From: Mycobacterium sp. Root135
GTDB taxonomy: Bacteria > Actinomycetota > Actinomycetes > Mycobacteriales > Mycobacteriaceae
Direction: 5' to 3'
DNA length: 64,000 bases
NCBI RefSeq assembly: GCF_001426545.1
Contig: NZ_LMEZ01000004.1
Coordinates: 248,001-312,000, forward strand
Positions 53,950 to 64,000 of the stretch are shown here, in pieces. Position 1 is the stretch's first letter. Every line of letters starts with the position of its first letter. The notes below the pieces were generated by a model. The model saw nothing but the letters and a program-made list of their open reading frames with translations. It ran no database searches and was not told the origin of the DNA. The position numbers were made by a program, and so were the translations under genes.

Positions 53950-54492
53950 TCAGTTGGCGTACGGGTTCGACGGCTGCGGCCGGTCGATCAGCGGGTTGTT
54001 CGGGTCGACGGCAAAGCTTCCCGCCGGGCTCAGGACGAAGCCGCCGCCGTCGTAGTTGTTGGTGCACGTCGTCGTCGTGCCGTCGGTGCCGCACGTGACG
54101 TTGCGGAAGCTGATCTTCGTCCCGGGCTCGAGGCGCTTGGGCAAGGTGTCGAATACGTACAGCGGACGATCGGAGCTCGAGAAGCCCGCCGGGCCGACCT
54201 GCTGACCCGTGACCACGTTGGCGCCGTTCGGCGCGGCCGGGAGGGGCCCGCTGCAGCCGTAGTTGCCGGAATTGCGGTTGATGATGCAGGCGACGTCGCC
54301 CGGCACGGCGAAGCCGTAGAGCGACCCGTCCTGCAGCAGGAACTCCGACGGCTTGACCGACGCAAAGCCCATCACGTTGGGAGCCGGCGGCGAGGGCGGC
54401 GGCCCTGGTTCCGGATCGGCGGCCGCAATTCCGGGCACGCCGATCACGGCTGCCCCCACAGCGACCAGGCCGATCAGAAGTCTGCTTAGCAC
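53950..54492 (-). CDS. Secreted hypothetical protein
   Basis: The 180-residue product has a signal peptide of about 26 residues ending AAADPEP, then a Pro-rich segment and a beta-rich domain with four cysteines (ACIINRNSGNYGC and VTCGTDGTTTTC). No catalytic motif is visible. Such small cysteine-containing exported proteins are common in mycobacteria. GTG 54492 is used because the signal peptide follows directly; the ribosome binding site is weak. Convergent with gpsA (7 bp between ends). Confidence 0.75.
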   Translation of the reverse strand: MLSRLLIGLVAVGAAVIGVPGIAAADPEPGPPPSPPAPNVMGFASVKPSEFLLQDGSLYGFAVPGDVACIINRNSGNYGCSGPLPAAPNGANVVTGQQVGPAGFSSSDRPLYVFDTLPKRLEPGTKISFRNVTCGTDGTTTTCTNNYDGGGFVLSPAGSFAVDPNNPLIDRPQPSNPYAN

Positions 54493-54595
54493 GCGATCAG
54501 CGTAGAGCAGGCGTCCCTCGGGTGCGGGCTTACCAAACGGAGTAGTCGTCACACCGGGGTCATCGGTCGACGCCGACGAAACGTTAACCGTGGCG

Positions 54596-55474
54596 TCAGT
54601 ACTGCCCGGGGCCCCGGCCGGCCATCTGCTCAAGGCGCGCGATGCGCTCCTCCATCGGAGGGTGCGTGGAGAACAGCTTGCCGATCTTCTCGCCGGCCCG
54701 AAACGGGTTGGCGATCATCAAGTGCGCCTGGTCGGCCAGCTGCGTCTCGGGAGGCAACGGCGCCAACTCCACGCCGCGGGAGATCTTGCGCAGCGCACTG
54801 GCCAACGCGAGCGGGTCACCGGTCAGCTCGGCTCCGGACTGGTCGGCCTGGAACTCCCGCGACCGCGACACGGCCATCTTGATGACGGTCGCCGCGATGG
54901 GACCGAGCAGCGAAACCAGCAGGATCGCAAAGGGATTGGTGCCACCCTCGCGGTTCCCGCCGAACATGCTCGCGAAGAAGGCGAGGTTCGCCAGCGCCGT
55001 GATGACCGACGCCATTGCGCCCGCCACGCAGGAGATCAGGATGTCGCGGTTGTAGACGTGCGACAACTCGTGACCGAGCACGGCCCGCAGCTCGCGCTCC
55101 TCGAGGATGTCAAGGATCCCGGTGGTGCAGCAGACCGCCGCGTTGCGGGGATTGCGCCCCGTCGCGAAGGCGTTGGGCGCGGCGGTGTCGCTGACGTACA
55201 GCCGCGGCATCGGCTGGTGCGCCGTCGTCGCCAACTCGCGGACGATGCGATACATCGCGGGAGCCTGCATTTCGTTGACCGGCTGGGCGTGCATCGCCTT
55301 CAGCGCCAACTTGTCACTGTTGAAGTAGACCCACACGTTCATGCCGACCGCGAACAGCACGGCGAGGAACATGATGGATCTGCCGAACAGCGCGCCCACG
55401 AACACGATCAGCCCGGAGAAGACGGCGAGCAACACGAACGTCTTGAACCGGTTCGCGTGGGGATGCCAAGTCAT
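54596..55474 (-). CDS. htpX: HtpX membrane zinc metalloprotease
   Basis: The 292-residue protein has two N-terminal helices (about 10-30 and 34-52), the zinc motif HELSH (135-139) in [16 protein letters not shown], two further hydrophobic segments and the third ligand Glu in [13 protein letters not shown]. HtpX degrades misfolded membrane proteins. It corresponds to Rv0563. ATG 55474 follows GGAGGGCC. Confidence 0.95.
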   Translation of the reverse strand: MTWHPHANRFKTFVLLAVFSGLIVFVGALFGRSIMFLAVLFAVGMNVWVYFNSDKLALKAMHAQPVNEMQAPAMYRIVRELATTAHQPMPRLYVSDTAAPNAFATGRNPRNAAVCCTTGILDILEERELRAVLGHELSHVYNRDILISCVAGAMASVITALANLAFFASMFGGNREGGTNPFAILLVSLLGPIAATVIKMAVSRSREFQADQSGAELTGDPLALASALRKISRGVELAPLPPETQLADQAHLMIANPFRAGEKIGKLFSTHPPMEERIARLEQMAGRGPGQY

Positions 55475-55559
55475 TGGCCCTCCTACTCAAACCACCGACT
55501 ACTCAAACCTTGGGAGTCGTTCGCTGAACCAACGCACGGGAGGCCGTGTCTGGTTCCAA

Positions 55560-56567
55560 TCAGCCGTGTCGGTTGATCGTGTAGTCGACCAGGTTGGCCA
55601 GCGCCAGGCGGCCGGGCACGTCGGGGAGTTTGGCCAGCTCGTCGCGGGCCTGCGCGGCGTAGTCGGCGACGGTTTCCTTCGCTCGCACGATGCCGCGTGA
55701 CGAACGCAACAGCGCCAACGCCTCGGCGACGTCCGCGTCGTCCTCGACGGGCCCCTTGAGCAGCTGGCGCAGGCGGTCGGCGTCCGGCCCGGTCTCCTGC
55801 AACGCGTACAGCACGGGCAGCGTGTGCACGCCTTCGCGAAGGTCGGTGCCGGGCAGCTTGCCGGACTCGTCGGGGTCGCTGTCGATGTCGATGATGTCGT
55901 CGGAGATCTGGAAGGCCGTGCCGACGATGCCGCCGAGCCTGCCGAGCCGCTGGATCTGCTCGTCGTCGGCTCCGGAGAACGTCGCGCCGAACGTGCCGGA
56001 CGCCGCGATCAGGCAGGCCGTCTTCTCGTACACGACCTTGAGGTAGTGCTCGACGGAGTCCGCACCGTCGACCACACCGCGCGTCTCGCGCATCTGGCCG
56101 GTGACCAGCTGCGCGAACGTGTCGGCGATGACGAGGACGGCGTCGGGACCGAGCTGGGCGACGAGCCGCGAGGCCGTCGCGAAGAGATAGTCACCGGCGA
56201 GGATCGCGATGTTGTTGCCCCAGCGCGCGTTCGCGCTGTCGGCGCCGCGTCGCACCTGAGCCTCGTCCATCACGTCGTCGTGGTAGAGCGTCGCGAGGTG
56301 CACCGCCTCGATGACGGCACCGGCGACGGTGACCTGCCAGGCGTCGGGCTCGGGCCCCAGTTGTGCCGAGAGCACGGTGAACAGCGGGCGGAACCGCTTG
56401 CCGCCGGCTTGGAAGAGGTGCTGAACGGCCTCGGCCATGAGCTCGTCGGCCTTGCCCAGCTCGGTGGCCATGAGTTCTTCGATGCGCGCCACCCCGTCGC
56501 GAACACTCGCAGCGAAGATTGCGTCCCCGAACTCCACGCCGGCGACCACGGTCGCTGGTGTCTTCAT
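55560..56567 (-). CDS. grcC1: Polyprenyl diphosphate synthase (GrcC1-like)
   Basis: The 335-residue enzyme is a trans-prenyltransferase: first Asp-rich motif YHDDVMDEA, second SDDIIDIDSD, with GGKRFRPLF before and GDYLFATAS between. It probably makes the long isoprenoid side chain of menaquinone. The sequence matches M. tuberculosis GrcC1 (Rv0562) from MKTPATVVAGV to the end. ATG 56567 has no clear ribosome binding site, and the divergent menJ starts only 21 bp away. Confidence 0.94.
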   Translation of the reverse strand: MKTPATVVAGVEFGDAIFAASVRDGVARIEELMATELGKADELMAEAVQHLFQAGGKRFRPLFTVLSAQLGPEPDAWQVTVAGAVIEAVHLATLYHDDVMDEAQVRRGADSANARWGNNIAILAGDYLFATASRLVAQLGPDAVLVIADTFAQLVTGQMRETRGVVDGADSVEHYLKVVYEKTACLIAASGTFGATFSGADDEQIQRLGRLGGIVGTAFQISDDIIDIDSDPDESGKLPGTDLREGVHTLPVLYALQETGPDADRLRQLLKGPVEDDADVAEALALLRSSRGIVRAKETVADYAAQARDELAKLPDVPGRLALANLVDYTINRHG

Positions 56568-56588
56568 TGCTACAACATACTGGGAGGT
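56568..56588. promoter_or_regulatory. 21-bp divergent gap between grcC1 and menJ starts
   Basis: Only 21 bases separate the two start codons, so each promoter must lie inside the other gene or the transcripts must be leaderless. On the minus strand TATGTT lies about 12 bases before the grcC1 ATG. GGGAGG precedes the menJ GTG by one base only, too close for normal use. Confidence 0.5.
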
Positions 56589-57809
56589 GTGGACCTCAAA
56601 CATGACGTGGTGGTGATTGGCGCTGGACCTGCCGGTTCTGCAGCCGCCGCGTGGGCGGTCCGCAACGGCCGCGACGTGCTGGTGATCGACGGTCAAGACT
56701 TCCCGAGGGACAAGGCGTGCGGCGACGGCCTCACCCCCCGCGCGATCGCCGAACTCGAGTTGCTCGGCCTCGGGCCGTGGCTGAACGGAAGGGTCCGCCA
56801 TCGCGGGCTGCGGATGTCGGGCTTCGGCGCCGACGTGGAAATCGAGTGGCCAGGCCCGTCGTTCCCGCCCACCAGCAGTGCCGTCCCGCGGACCGAGCTC
56901 GACGAGCGCATCCGTCAGGTCGCCGTCGACGACGGGGCACAGATGCTTCTCGGAGTCAAAGCTGTTGACGTGGAACATGATTCAACTGGTCGCGCGACGT
57001 CGGTGACGCTTGAGGACGGCACCACGGTCGGATGCCGAGAGCTGATCGTCGCCGACGGTGTCCGCTCGACGCTGGGCCGCGTGCTGGGCCGCGAATGGCA
57101 CAAGGAGACCGTCTACGGCGTCGCGATCCGCGGCTACATCGCGAGCCCACGCACCAACGAACCGTGGATCACCTCGCACCTCGAACTGCGCTCCCCCGCC
57201 GGCGAGGTCCTTCCCGGCTACGGCTGGATCTTTCCCCTCGGCGACGGTGAGGTGAACATCGGCGTCGGCGCCCTCGCGTCGGCGAAGCGACCCGCCGACG
57301 CCGCCCTGCGTCCGCTCCTCTCGCACTACACGAACCTGCGACGCGACGAGTGGGGCTTCGACGGCGAACCTCGGGCGGCACTGTCGGCGTTGTTGCCGAT
57401 GGGCGGCGCGGTCTCCGGTGTCGCGGGCCCGAACTGGATGCTGATCGGCGACGCCGCGGCGTGCGTCAACCCCCTCAACGGCGAGGGCATCGACTACGGA
57501 CTGGAGACCGGCCGAATGGCCGCCGAGATGCTGGGCACGGGCGATCTGACCAAGGCGTGGCCCGCCGAACTGCACCGGCACTACGCCCGCGGGTTCTCGG
57601 TGGCGCGCCGGCTCGCTCTGTTGCTGACGATCCCCCGCTTCCTGCCGACCGTCGGTCCCGTCGCGATGCGCTCGTCATTCCTCATGGAGGTCGCCGTCCG
57701 TGTGATGGGCAATCTGGTGACCGACGACGACGCGGATTGGGTTGCCAGGGCATGGCGCATGGCAGGGGCCGGATCACGCCGAATCGACGACCGAAAACCA
57801 TTCAGTTGA
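56589..57809 (+). CDS. menJ: Menaquinone reductase MenJ (geranylgeranyl-reductase-type flavoprotein)
   Basis: The 406-residue FAD enzyme reduces the beta isoprene unit of menaquinone. Marks are [21 protein letters not shown], the FPRDKACGDGLTPRAI motif, and WMLIGDAAACVNPLNGEGIDYGLETG for FAD contact. It closely follows Rv0561c through to the end (DRKPFS). GTG 56589 is the only sensible start; the next in-frame choices fall inside the FAD motif. Confidence 0.94.
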   Translation: MDLKHDVVVIGAGPAGSAAAAWAVRNGRDVLVIDGQDFPRDKACGDGLTPRAIAELELLGLGPWLNGRVRHRGLRMSGFGADVEIEWPGPSFPPTSSAVPRTELDERIRQVAVDDGAQMLLGVKAVDVEHDSTGRATSVTLEDGTTVGCRELIVADGVRSTLGRVLGREWHKETVYGVAIRGYIASPRTNEPWITSHLELRSPAGEVLPGYGWIFPLGDGEVNIGVGALASAKRPADAALRPLLSHYTNLRRDEWGFDGEPRAALSALLPMGGAVSGVAGPNWMLIGDAAACVNPLNGEGIDYGLETGRMAAEMLGTGDLTKAWPAELHRHYARGFSVARRLALLLTIPRFLPTVGPVAMRSSFLMEVAVRVMGNLVTDDDADWVARAWRMAGAGSRRIDDRKPFS

Positions 57810-57961
57810 GCAGAGCGCACCGTGTTTGCCAAACTTGCCGCTGCGGGTATGGACCGCTTACGTGTTAAATCTACGTTGACGTAAGCCATAATCGGTTTGT
57901 CATTTGCCCTCAGTGGTTACAGGCGACCAAGGGCGAAATCCGACGACGGGGGGCCCAGTAG

Positions 57962-60712
57962 GTGGTGCGCTCACGGACGGCCGAAACGCGTGCGGTGACG
58001 GCATTTCTGGAGTCCACCGCGGCGCGACCGTCGGCACTCGTCATCGGGGGCGAGGCTGGCATCGGCAAGACCACCCTCTGGCTGGCTGCGCTGGACCAGG
58101 CCAGGGACAACGGTTTTCACGTGTTGTCGGCCCGCGGCGGCCAAGCCGAGTCCGGGCTGACCTACGCGGTCCTCGCCGACCTTCTGGAGCCCGTGACCGC
58201 CGAGGTGCTCGACACGCTGCCCCATCTCCAACGAGTGGCTGTCGACCGCGTGCTGCTCGAAGGTGACGGCTCGGGTCCGGTCACCGACGAACGGGTGGTC
58301 GCCTCGGCATTCCTGACGCTGCTTGACCGACTGGCCGCCGACGCGCCCGTGATCGTGGCACTCGACGACGTGCAGTGGCTGGACTCCTCGAGCCAGGCAG
58401 TGGTCGCGTTCGCGACCCGTCGGCTCAAGGGCCGCATCGGGGTGCTCGCCACGGAACGAACCGAGGCCGACGGGCTGCACGGCACAGACTGGCTCAAGCT
58501 CAGCCGGCTCGACGGCGTGGAACGAATTTCGTTGGGGCCGTTGAGCGTCAGCGGGTTGCGGCAAGTCATCTCGAGCAAGTTGGGCCGCTCGTTCTCCCGG
58601 CCGACGATCGGGCGAATCAGCGAGCTCTCCGGGGGCAACCCCTTCTATGCCCTCGAGTTGGCGCGGGCGATCGACGGGCAGTCCAGCCTCGCCGACGCCG
58701 CGCTTCCGGGGTCGTTGGCCGAGCTGGTCCGTTCCCGACTCGACCAGTTCAAGGAGGACACCCAAACCGTGCTGCTCGCCGCGGCCAGCGTGGGCACACC
58801 AACGGTGGACCTGTTGGCCGAGGTCACCGAACAGACCCCACAACGCGTCGTCGAACTCCTCGAAGTGCCCGAGACCGACGGCATCGTGCACATCGCGGGA
58901 AACCGGGTGAGGTTCGCCCATCCGCTGCTCGCCCGCGGCGTCTACAGCGTGGTGGGACCCGCCCGCCGCCGACAGATGCACCGCGCCCTGGCCGGCATCG
59001 TCGAACAACCGGAGATGCGTGCACGCCACCTGGCGCTCGCCGCCTCGAGCGCGGATCCCGCGACCCTGCTGGCCCTCGACACTGCGGCGGACTCCGCCCG
59101 CGTGCGAGGGGCCCCGGCGGCCGCCGCCGAACTGTTGGACCTCGCCATCAACCTCGGCGGCGACACGCCCGACCGCCGAATCCGCTGCGCCGACCACCAC
59201 TTCCGCGCCGGGGAGGCTCAACGCGCCAGCGAGCTGCTGGTGCCGACGGTCGACCAACTCCCCCCGGGCTCGCTTCGGGCGGTTGCGCTGAATCTGCTTG
59301 CCTCCATTCGCATTTACAGCGACAGCATCGTCGAGGCCATCGAATTGCTCGACCGAGCGCGCGACGACGCCGAGGACGACCTTGCACTGACCGTGCGAAT
59401 CCTTCTGCTGTCGTCCTTTGCGCTGATGTACTCGGGCCAGTTGGACGCCGCCGTCGAACGCACCGACGAGGCGCTGGAACGGGCGCGAGGCCTCTCGCTG
59501 CCCGAGCTGACCAGCCAGATCCTCGCGATGTCGGTCCTGACGAAGTGCACGCGCGGCGACGGCGTCGACGAACTTAGCTTGCAACGCGCCCTCGAATTGG
59601 AGGACCTCGACGCCGACGCCCTCATGCAGTTCCGGGCCTGCGCGGTCAGGGCGATCACGCACGCGTGGACGGGTGAACTCGAAGCGGCGAGAGCGGAATC
59701 GGCCACCGTGCGGCAGCTCTGCCTGGCCCGCGGCGCCGAGAGCGACGTGATGATGTTCGACGCCCACACCGCACTCGCCGACGTGTGGCGAGGGGACTTC
59801 GCCGCCGCGGAAGTGCTCGCCGAGGAGGCCATCGAACGCGCGGAACACATTGACACGCAAAACCTTCGAGGCGTGGCACTCATGATCCGCGCCACCGTCC
59901 TTGCCCACCAAGGGCAGGAGGCCGACGCCCGCAACGACGCCAACGCCGCGCTTGCAATCGCCCGGGGAACGGGCGCACCGCAGCTCGGGATTCGAGCGTT
60001 GACGGCTCTCGGCTTCGTCGAACTGTCCGTGGGCAACCACGCCGAGGCACTGATCACCCTGCAGCCGCTGATCGACGCCTTCGGGGTGCTGCCCCGCGGC
60101 GAGATGCGCAACCTCGAGTACGTGCCGTATGCGATCGAGGCGCTCATCGCCAACGGCCGGGCCAAAGATGCCGAGCCGATGATCGAACAGCTGGAGAACG
60201 ACGGTCGCCGACTGGATCGGCCGTGGCTGCTGGCGACCGGCGCCAGGGGGCGGGCGATGTGGCTGACCGCCAAGGGCGAGCTCGACCAGGCCGCCCGTGC
60301 CCTCGGCTACGCGCTGGCGCAGCACGACCGGCTGCCGATGCCGTTCGAACGGGCCCGCACACTGCTCGTGCTCGGGCAGGTGCAGCGTCGGCAACGGTTG
60401 AAGCAGGCGGCCGCCGACACCTTCGCCGAGGCGTTACGGGAGTTCGAGCGGATCGGCGCAGCGCTGTGGGCAGACCGAGTACGCGACGAACTCGGCCGGA
60501 CCAAGGTCGCGGCCCCGCAGAAGCCCACGCTCACCGCATCCGAACAGCGGATCGCCGAGCTGGCCACGTCGGGGATGACGAACCGGGACGTGGCGGCGAC
60601 GCTCTACGTCAGCCTCAAGACCGTCGAGGCGAACCTGACGCAGATCTACCGCAAGCTCGGTATCCGGTCGCGCGCCCAACTCGCGGCGATGCTGGCCTCG
60701 GGTGAGCTCTAG
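57962..60712 (+). CDS. Large LuxR-type AAA regulator (LAL family)
   Basis: The 916-residue protein has an N-terminal P-loop ATPase (Walker [10 protein letters not shown] at 30-38; Walker [13 protein letters not shown] near 128-139), a long helical TPR-like middle region, and a C-terminal LuxR helix-turn-helix ([44 protein letters not shown]). These regulators respond to nutrients or secondary signals. The in-frame TAG at 57959-57961 directly precedes two adjacent GTG codons, so the start is fixed to 57962 or 57965; the family usually has about 10 more residues (VGR) before this point, so the protein begins slightly short. The stop shares CTAG with menG. Confidence 0.92.
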   Translation: MVRSRTAETRAVTAFLESTAARPSALVIGGEAGIGKTTLWLAALDQARDNGFHVLSARGGQAESGLTYAVLADLLEPVTAEVLDTLPHLQRVAVDRVLLEGDGSGPVTDERVVASAFLTLLDRLAADAPVIVALDDVQWLDSSSQAVVAFATRRLKGRIGVLATERTEADGLHGTDWLKLSRLDGVERISLGPLSVSGLRQVISSKLGRSFSRPTIGRISELSGGNPFYALELARAIDGQSSLADAALPGSLAELVRSRLDQFKEDTQTVLLAAASVGTPTVDLLAEVTEQTPQRVVELLEVPETDGIVHIAGNRVRFAHPLLARGVYSVVGPARRRQMHRALAGIVEQPEMRARHLALAASSADPATLLALDTAADSARVRGAPAAAAELLDLAINLGGDTPDRRIRCADHHFRAGEAQRASELLVPTVDQLPPGSLRAVALNLLASIRIYSDSIVEAIELLDRARDDAEDDLALTVRILLLSSFALMYSGQLDAAVERTDEALERARGLSLPELTSQILAMSVLTKCTRGDGVDELSLQRALELEDLDADALMQFRACAVRAITHAWTGELEAARAESATVRQLCLARGAESDVMMFDAHTALADVWRGDFAAAEVLAEEAIERAEHIDTQNLRGVALMIRATVLAHQGQEADARNDANAALAIARGTGAPQLGIRALTALGFVELSVGNHAEALITLQPLIDAFGVLPRGEMRNLEYVPYAIEALIANGRAKDAEPMIEQLENDGRRLDRPWLLATGARGRAMWLTAKGELDQAARALGYALAQHDRLPMPFERARTLLVLGQVQRRQRLKQAAADTFAEALREFERIGAALWADRVRDELGRTKVAAPQKPTLTASEQRIAELATSGMTNRDVAATLYVSLKTVEANLTQIYRKLGIRSRAQLAAMLASGEL

Positions 60713-61401
60713 GCGTCAGGCTTGGTGGCGGCGTGCAGGGCCACGATGCCGCCGGTGAGGTTGCGCCAGCGCACCGCCGACCACCCGGCGTCGGCGATCC
60801 GTCGAGCCAGCGCAGCCTGATCCGGCCAGGCGCGGATCGACTCCGCCAGGTAGACGTAGGCGTCGGGATTGCTCGACACCGCGCGCGCAGCCGACGGCAA
60901 TGCCCGCATCAGATACTCCTTGTACGCCGTGCCGAACAACGGGTTCGTCGGCGTGGAGAACTCGCACACGACCAGCCGGCCGCCGGGGCGCGTGACCCGC
61001 GCCATCTCGCGAAGCCCCTCGACGTGGTCGACGATGTTGCGCAGCCCGAAGCTGATGGTCACCGCGTCGAAGACGCCGTCGGCGAACGGCAGCTTCGTCG
61101 CGTCACCGGCCACCTTGGGCACCGGGCGATCCGCGCCTGCGGCCAGCATGCCCACCGAGAAGTCGGCGGCGACGCACCACGCCCCGGACTGACCGAGCTC
61201 GACGGTCGACACGGCCGTGCCTGCCGCGAGGTCGAGGACCGCGTCGCCGGGACCGATCTCCAGCGCGGCCCGCGTCGCGCGCCGCCAGTAGCGGTCCTGG
61301 CCCAGGGACAACACCGTGTTGGTGATGTCGTAGCGACGGGCGACGCCGTCGAACATCGACGCCACTTCGCGGGGGTTCTTCTCCAACGTCGCACGGCTCA
61401 C
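60709..61401 (-). CDS. menG: Demethylmenaquinone methyltransferase
   Basis: The 230-residue S-adenosylmethionine enzyme performs the last methylation in menaquinone synthesis. Marks are [26 protein letters not shown], the cofactor motif [15 protein letters not shown], and [22 protein letters not shown]. It corresponds to Rv0558. GTG 61401 is the start. The last codons overlap the LuxR-type gene by the 4-bp CTAG. Confidence 0.95.
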   Translation of the reverse strand: MSRATLEKNPREVASMFDGVARRYDITNTVLSLGQDRYWRRATRAALEIGPGDAVLDLAAGTAVSTVELGQSGAWCVAADFSVGMLAAGADRPVPKVAGDATKLPFADGVFDAVTISFGLRNIVDHVEGLREMARVTRPGGRLVVCEFSTPTNPLFGTAYKEYLMRALPSAARAVSSNPDAYVYLAESIRAWPDQAALARRIADAGWSAVRWRNLTGGIVALHAATKPDA

Positions 61402-61521
61402 GCCTCCGACGCTACCTGTGAATGTGCACGTCCCGGGAATGGGTAAGCGGGTGAGACGTTGGTACGACTCGAGACCCCTCGCGAGCAGTCCACCGCGTGC
61501 GGGAAGACCAGAGGAGAAGGC

Positions 61522-62346
61522 ATGGCCGAAAAGGTGTGGTTCATCACCGGGACGTCGCGAGGCTTCGGCCGGGAGTGGACGATCGCCGCGCTCGAACGAG
61601 GTGACAAGGTCGCCGCGACGGCCCGCGACACCTCGACGCTCGACGACCTGACCGAGAAGTACGGCGACGCGCTACTGCCCATCGCGTTGGACGTGACCGA
61701 CCGCGCCGCCGACTTCGCCGCCGTCCAACGGGCCCACGAGCACTTCGGCCGCCTCGACGTCGTCGTCAACAACGCGGGCTACGGCCAGTTCGGCTTCATT
61801 GAGGAGCTCTCCGAGGCCGAGGCGCGCGACCAGATCGAAACCAACGTGTTCGGCGCGCTGTGGATCACCCAGGCCGCCTTGCCGTTCCTGCGGGCCCAGC
61901 GCAGCGGCCACGTCATTCAGGTGTCGTCGATAGGCGGCATCACCGCGTTCCAAAACGTCGGCATGTACCACGCATCCAAGTGGGCGCTGGAGGGCTTCTC
62001 GCAGTCCTTGGCACAGGAGGTCGAACCGTTCGGCGTCCACGTGACGCTCGTCGAGCCGGGCGGCTTCTCCACCGACTGGGCGGGATCGTCGGCCAAGCAC
62101 GCCGAGGAGATCGCCGACTACGCCGAGGTTCACGAGGCGGCCAGGAAGGCCCGCGCGCAGCGCACGTCGGCGTCCGGTGACCCGAAGGCCTCAGCCGCTG
62201 CGATCCTCAAGGTGGTCGACGCCGAGAAGCCGCCGCTGCGAGTCTTCTTCGGCAGCTTGCCGATTCAGCTGGCCAAGGCCGACTACGAGAGCCGCATCAA
62301 GACGTGGGAGGAATGGCAGCCGGTCGCCGAACTCGCGCAGGGCTGA
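61522..62346 (+). CDS. Short-chain dehydrogenase/reductase
   Basis: The 274-residue classical SDR has the cofactor motif TGTSRGFG (residues about 9-16), NNAG, the catalytic Ser in QVSSIGG and Tyr-Lys in YHASK. Its substrate is unknown. ATG 61522 follows AGAGGAGAAGG. It and the CLC channel lie between menG and the mgtA-like gene, which are neighbours in M. tuberculosis as I recall. The stop is 1 bp from that of the convergent channel gene. Confidence 0.93.
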   Translation: MAEKVWFITGTSRGFGREWTIAALERGDKVAATARDTSTLDDLTEKYGDALLPIALDVTDRAADFAAVQRAHEHFGRLDVVVNNAGYGQFGFIEELSEAEARDQIETNVFGALWITQAALPFLRAQRSGHVIQVSSIGGITAFQNVGMYHASKWALEGFSQSLAQEVEPFGVHVTLVEPGGFSTDWAGSSAKHAEEIADYAEVHEAARKARAQRTSASGDPKASAAAILKVVDAEKPPLRVFFGSLPIQLAKADYESRIKTWEEWQPVAELAQG

Positions 62347-62347
62347 C

Positions 62348-63664
62348 CTACGCGGGTTCGGGAGGCATCCGCTCGCGCAGGCTGTCGTAGATCGGCGGTG
62401 ACCCCAGCAGCTCGGCCGCCAGCACTGCTGCTGCGGTCGCCGCAAGCATCGGCACCAACACCGACGTCGTGGCCGTCATCTCCACGACGAGCACGATCCC
62501 CGTCACCGGAGCTCGGACCGTGGCGGCGAAGAACGCCGACATCCCCACGATCGCCATCGGAATGGCAAGCGACGCATGGCTTCCCGGCAAGAAGGCGTCG
62601 ACGCAGCCGGAGAACAGCACACCCCACAGTGTGCCAACGGCCAGCAGCGGCGCGAACAACCCGCCGGGGACGGCCGCGGCATAGGACAGCGGACCGGCAA
62701 GGAACCGCAACGCCAGGAAGCCGACGACGACGGAGAGCTCCAGACTCCGCCCGCCGAGGATCGACTGGTTCAGGTCGTCACCGCCACCGGTGGCCAACGG
62801 TTGCACGAACATCAGCAGGCCGATCACCGCACCGATGACGGCGGCCTTCGCGACCGTCGGTATCCGGGGCACCAGCCCAACGTGGTCGACGAAGCCCAAC
62901 ACCAGTCGGTTGTAGAAGACACCGAGACAGCCGGTGGCCAACCCGAAGACGACGAACAACGGCAGCCACCCCAGGCCGGGTGAATTCACCTCGGGCAGGG
63001 TGAAGTCGGGGTGATCGCCGACGACGAGCCGTGCACAGCCGACGCCTGTGGCAGCCGCGAAGGCCGTCGCGAGGACGGTTTGCAGACGGAAGCCCTTCGT
63101 CACCTCCTCGAGGGTGAAGAGGACTCCACCGATCGGAGCGTTGAACGCCACGGCCAGGCCGGCGCCGCCCACCGCCGTCTGCAGCATCCGGACCGTCTCG
63201 TCGCCGAGCCGGGCGCACCGTGCGACGGCGGCACCGATCGCGGCACCCATGTGCACGGTCGGTCCCTCCCGGCCAAGAACCAGACCCGAGCCGATGCCCA
63301 ACACACCGCCGACGAACTTGGCGGGAAGCAACCGCAACTGCGGCTGTGCGGCATCGCCGCGGAACACCGCCTCGACGTGCGGGATGCCGCTGCCCGAGGC
63401 CAACGGCTGCCACCGCACGATCAACGCGGCGAGGGCGGCCCCGAGGGCGGTGGCCGCCATCGGGACGAGCCAGCCCGGACCAGCCAGCCGATGTGCCCAG
63501 TCGGACAGGTCGATTCGCAGGGCGTCGGCATACTCCAGACACCACCGGAACGCACCACCGACGAATCCGATGAAGGCACCCGCCACGATGGCGACCGCAC
63601 AGACGACCACCGACCCCTGCACGCCGTCGTGGGCATGCTTCGGGTCTGGACTGGACGTCGTCAT
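62348..63664 (-). CDS. CLC-family chloride channel/antiporter
   Basis: The 438-residue membrane protein has the CLC filter motifs GSGIPHVEAVF (91-101) and GREGPTVHMG with the gating Glu 133, plus the late VPGGLFAPLLAVG. The internal proton Glu of the antiporters (position 203 in the E. coli protein) is not obvious at the expected site, so it may be a channel or a differently coupled antiporter. There is no C-terminal CBS domain. ATG 63664 is the start. Confidence 0.92.
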   Translation of the reverse strand: MTTSSPDPKHAHDGVQGSVVVCAVAIVAGAFIGFVGGAFRWCLEYADALRIDLSDWAHRLAGPGWLVPMAATALGAALAALIVRWQPLASGSGIPHVEAVFRGDAAQPQLRLLPAKFVGGVLGIGSGLVLGREGPTVHMGAAIGAAVARCARLGDETVRMLQTAVGGAGLAVAFNAPIGGVLFTLEEVTKGFRLQTVLATAFAAATGVGCARLVVGDHPDFTLPEVNSPGLGWLPLFVVFGLATGCLGVFYNRLVLGFVDHVGLVPRIPTVAKAAVIGAVIGLLMFVQPLATGGGDDLNQSILGGRSLELSVVVGFLALRFLAGPLSYAAAVPGGLFAPLLAVGTLWGVLFSGCVDAFLPGSHASLAIPMAIVGMSAFFAATVRAPVTGIVLVVEMTATTSVLVPMLAATAAAVLAAELLGSPPIYDSLRERMPPEPA

Positions 63665-63760
63665 CGGTATCCCACCTGTCGTGGACCCGCGTGGTGGGCG
63701 GGCCCGGTGCGGATACGCAAGCAGTTCCGAGAGCCGATCGTCAAACGGAGGCGGCGTCTG

Positions 63761-64000
63761 TCAGGCCGCCTTAGCGCCGCGCCGGCCGAGCACCTCCTCG
63801 TAGTGGCCGAGGAGCTGATCGCAGACCGCGGGCCAGGTGCGAGTCAATACGCTGCGCCTGGCCGCGGTCGAATAGCGCTGCCGCTCGGAGAGGAGATGGT
63901 CGACGGCACCGGGCAGCCGGTCGGAGAACTCGTCGACCCCCAACAGCAGCCCGGTGTGCATCGGCGTCACCAAGTCACGCGGGCCACCGGCGTCGGGGGC
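63761..64000 (-). CDS. mgtA: GDP-mannose-dependent alpha-mannosyltransferase, C-terminal part (MgtA/PimB'-like)
   Basis: Only the last about 79 residues are inside the window; the 5' end lies beyond 64000. The visible part ([60 protein letters not shown]) matches the end of the GT4 mannosyltransferase encoded by Rv0557, which adds mannose in lipomannan and glycolipid synthesis. The order menG-mgtA supports the call. The first visible Met is internal, not a start. Confidence 0.85.
   Translation of the reverse strand, partial: APDAGGPRDLVTPMHTGLLLGVDEFSDRLPGAVDHLLSERQRYSTAARRSVLTRTWPAVCDQLLGHYEEVLGRRGAKAA

Noticed and set aside
57971..60394. 807-codon minus-strand frame under the LuxR-type regulator
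   Set aside because: No domain or ribosome binding site; composition is that of an antisense shadow, while the plus strand has Walker and LuxR motifs.
1..64000. CRISPR array, prophage, insertion sequence or integron
   Set aside because: No spaced direct repeats, transposase, integrase, phage structural gene or terminal inverted repeats were found on either strand.

Overview
The window is chromosomal DNA of a fast-growing mycobacterium of the Mycolicibacterium type. The evidence is a GC-rich, gene-dense sequence with many GTG and TTG starts, an MmpS/MmpL pair, a mycobacterial-type cutinase, a DUF7159-like protein, PknB-type kinases, ANTAR proteins, and a right end (about 51.5-64 kb) whose gene content matches the conserved Mycobacterium block yajQ, gpsA, htpX, grcC1, menJ, menG, mgtA (Rv0566c to Rv0557 in M. 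tuberculosis, here reversed and interrupted by other genes). No prophage, insertion sequence, CRISPR array or rRNA was seen. One tRNA gene (Tyr) is present.

Layout. 0-8.5 kb: a ROK regulator divergent from an APC amino-acid permease, a formate/nitrite-type channel, a secreted cutinase, a DHA2 drug exporter with a fused winged-helix tail, a membrane Ser/Thr kinase, a 40-residue acidic protein and a STAS-like protein. 8.6-18.2 kb: phosphoketolase facing a tightly overlapping ketose-uptake and catabolism operon (binding protein, permease, ATPase, PfkB kinase, FrcK-like kinase, LacI regulator, class II aldolase, cupin), with tandem palindromes at its promoter. 18.2-22.4 kb: a DUF7159-like protein, a receptor kinase whose extracellular part is a complete amino-acid-binding-protein domain, and an alanine-dehydrogenase/carboxyethylornithine-synthase-like enzyme just upstream. 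22.6-25.7 kb: a three-gene overlapping cassette (glycosyltransferase, probable alpha/alpha-barrel protein, transglutaminase-like protein). 25.9-34.5 kb: GAF-ANTAR regulator, two small genes, a secreted M15-like protein, MmpS/MmpL and a dual GGDEF-EAL membrane protein.

34.5-50.9 kb is a catabolic island: amidase and amidohydrolase under an Lrp-type regulator; a five-gene operon (permease, mutarotase-like protein, aldo/keto reductase, lactonase-like amidohydrolase, class III aminotransferase); and, across a LysR regulator, hydroxypyruvate isomerase, tartronate-semialdehyde reductase, a broken glycerate kinase, transketolase and a small ANTAR protein. The enzyme order suggests oxidation of an aldose, possibly an amino sugar, to its lactone and acid, with three-carbon products entering glycerate and pentose-phosphate metabolism. 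The substrate is not known.

51.3-64 kb holds tRNA-Tyr, YajQ, secreted proteins, GpsA, HtpX, a menaquinone-related divergent pair (grcC1/menJ, start codons only 21 bp apart), a large LuxR-type ATPase regulator, MenG, a short-chain dehydrogenase, a CLC channel and the C-terminal end of an MgtA-like glycosyltransferase cut by the window.

The strongest candidates for something undescribed are the receptor kinase with a periplasmic-binding-protein sensor beside an opine-type dehydrogenase (19.4-22.4 kb), and the aldose-oxidation island with its decayed glycerate kinase (38.7-50.3 kb).
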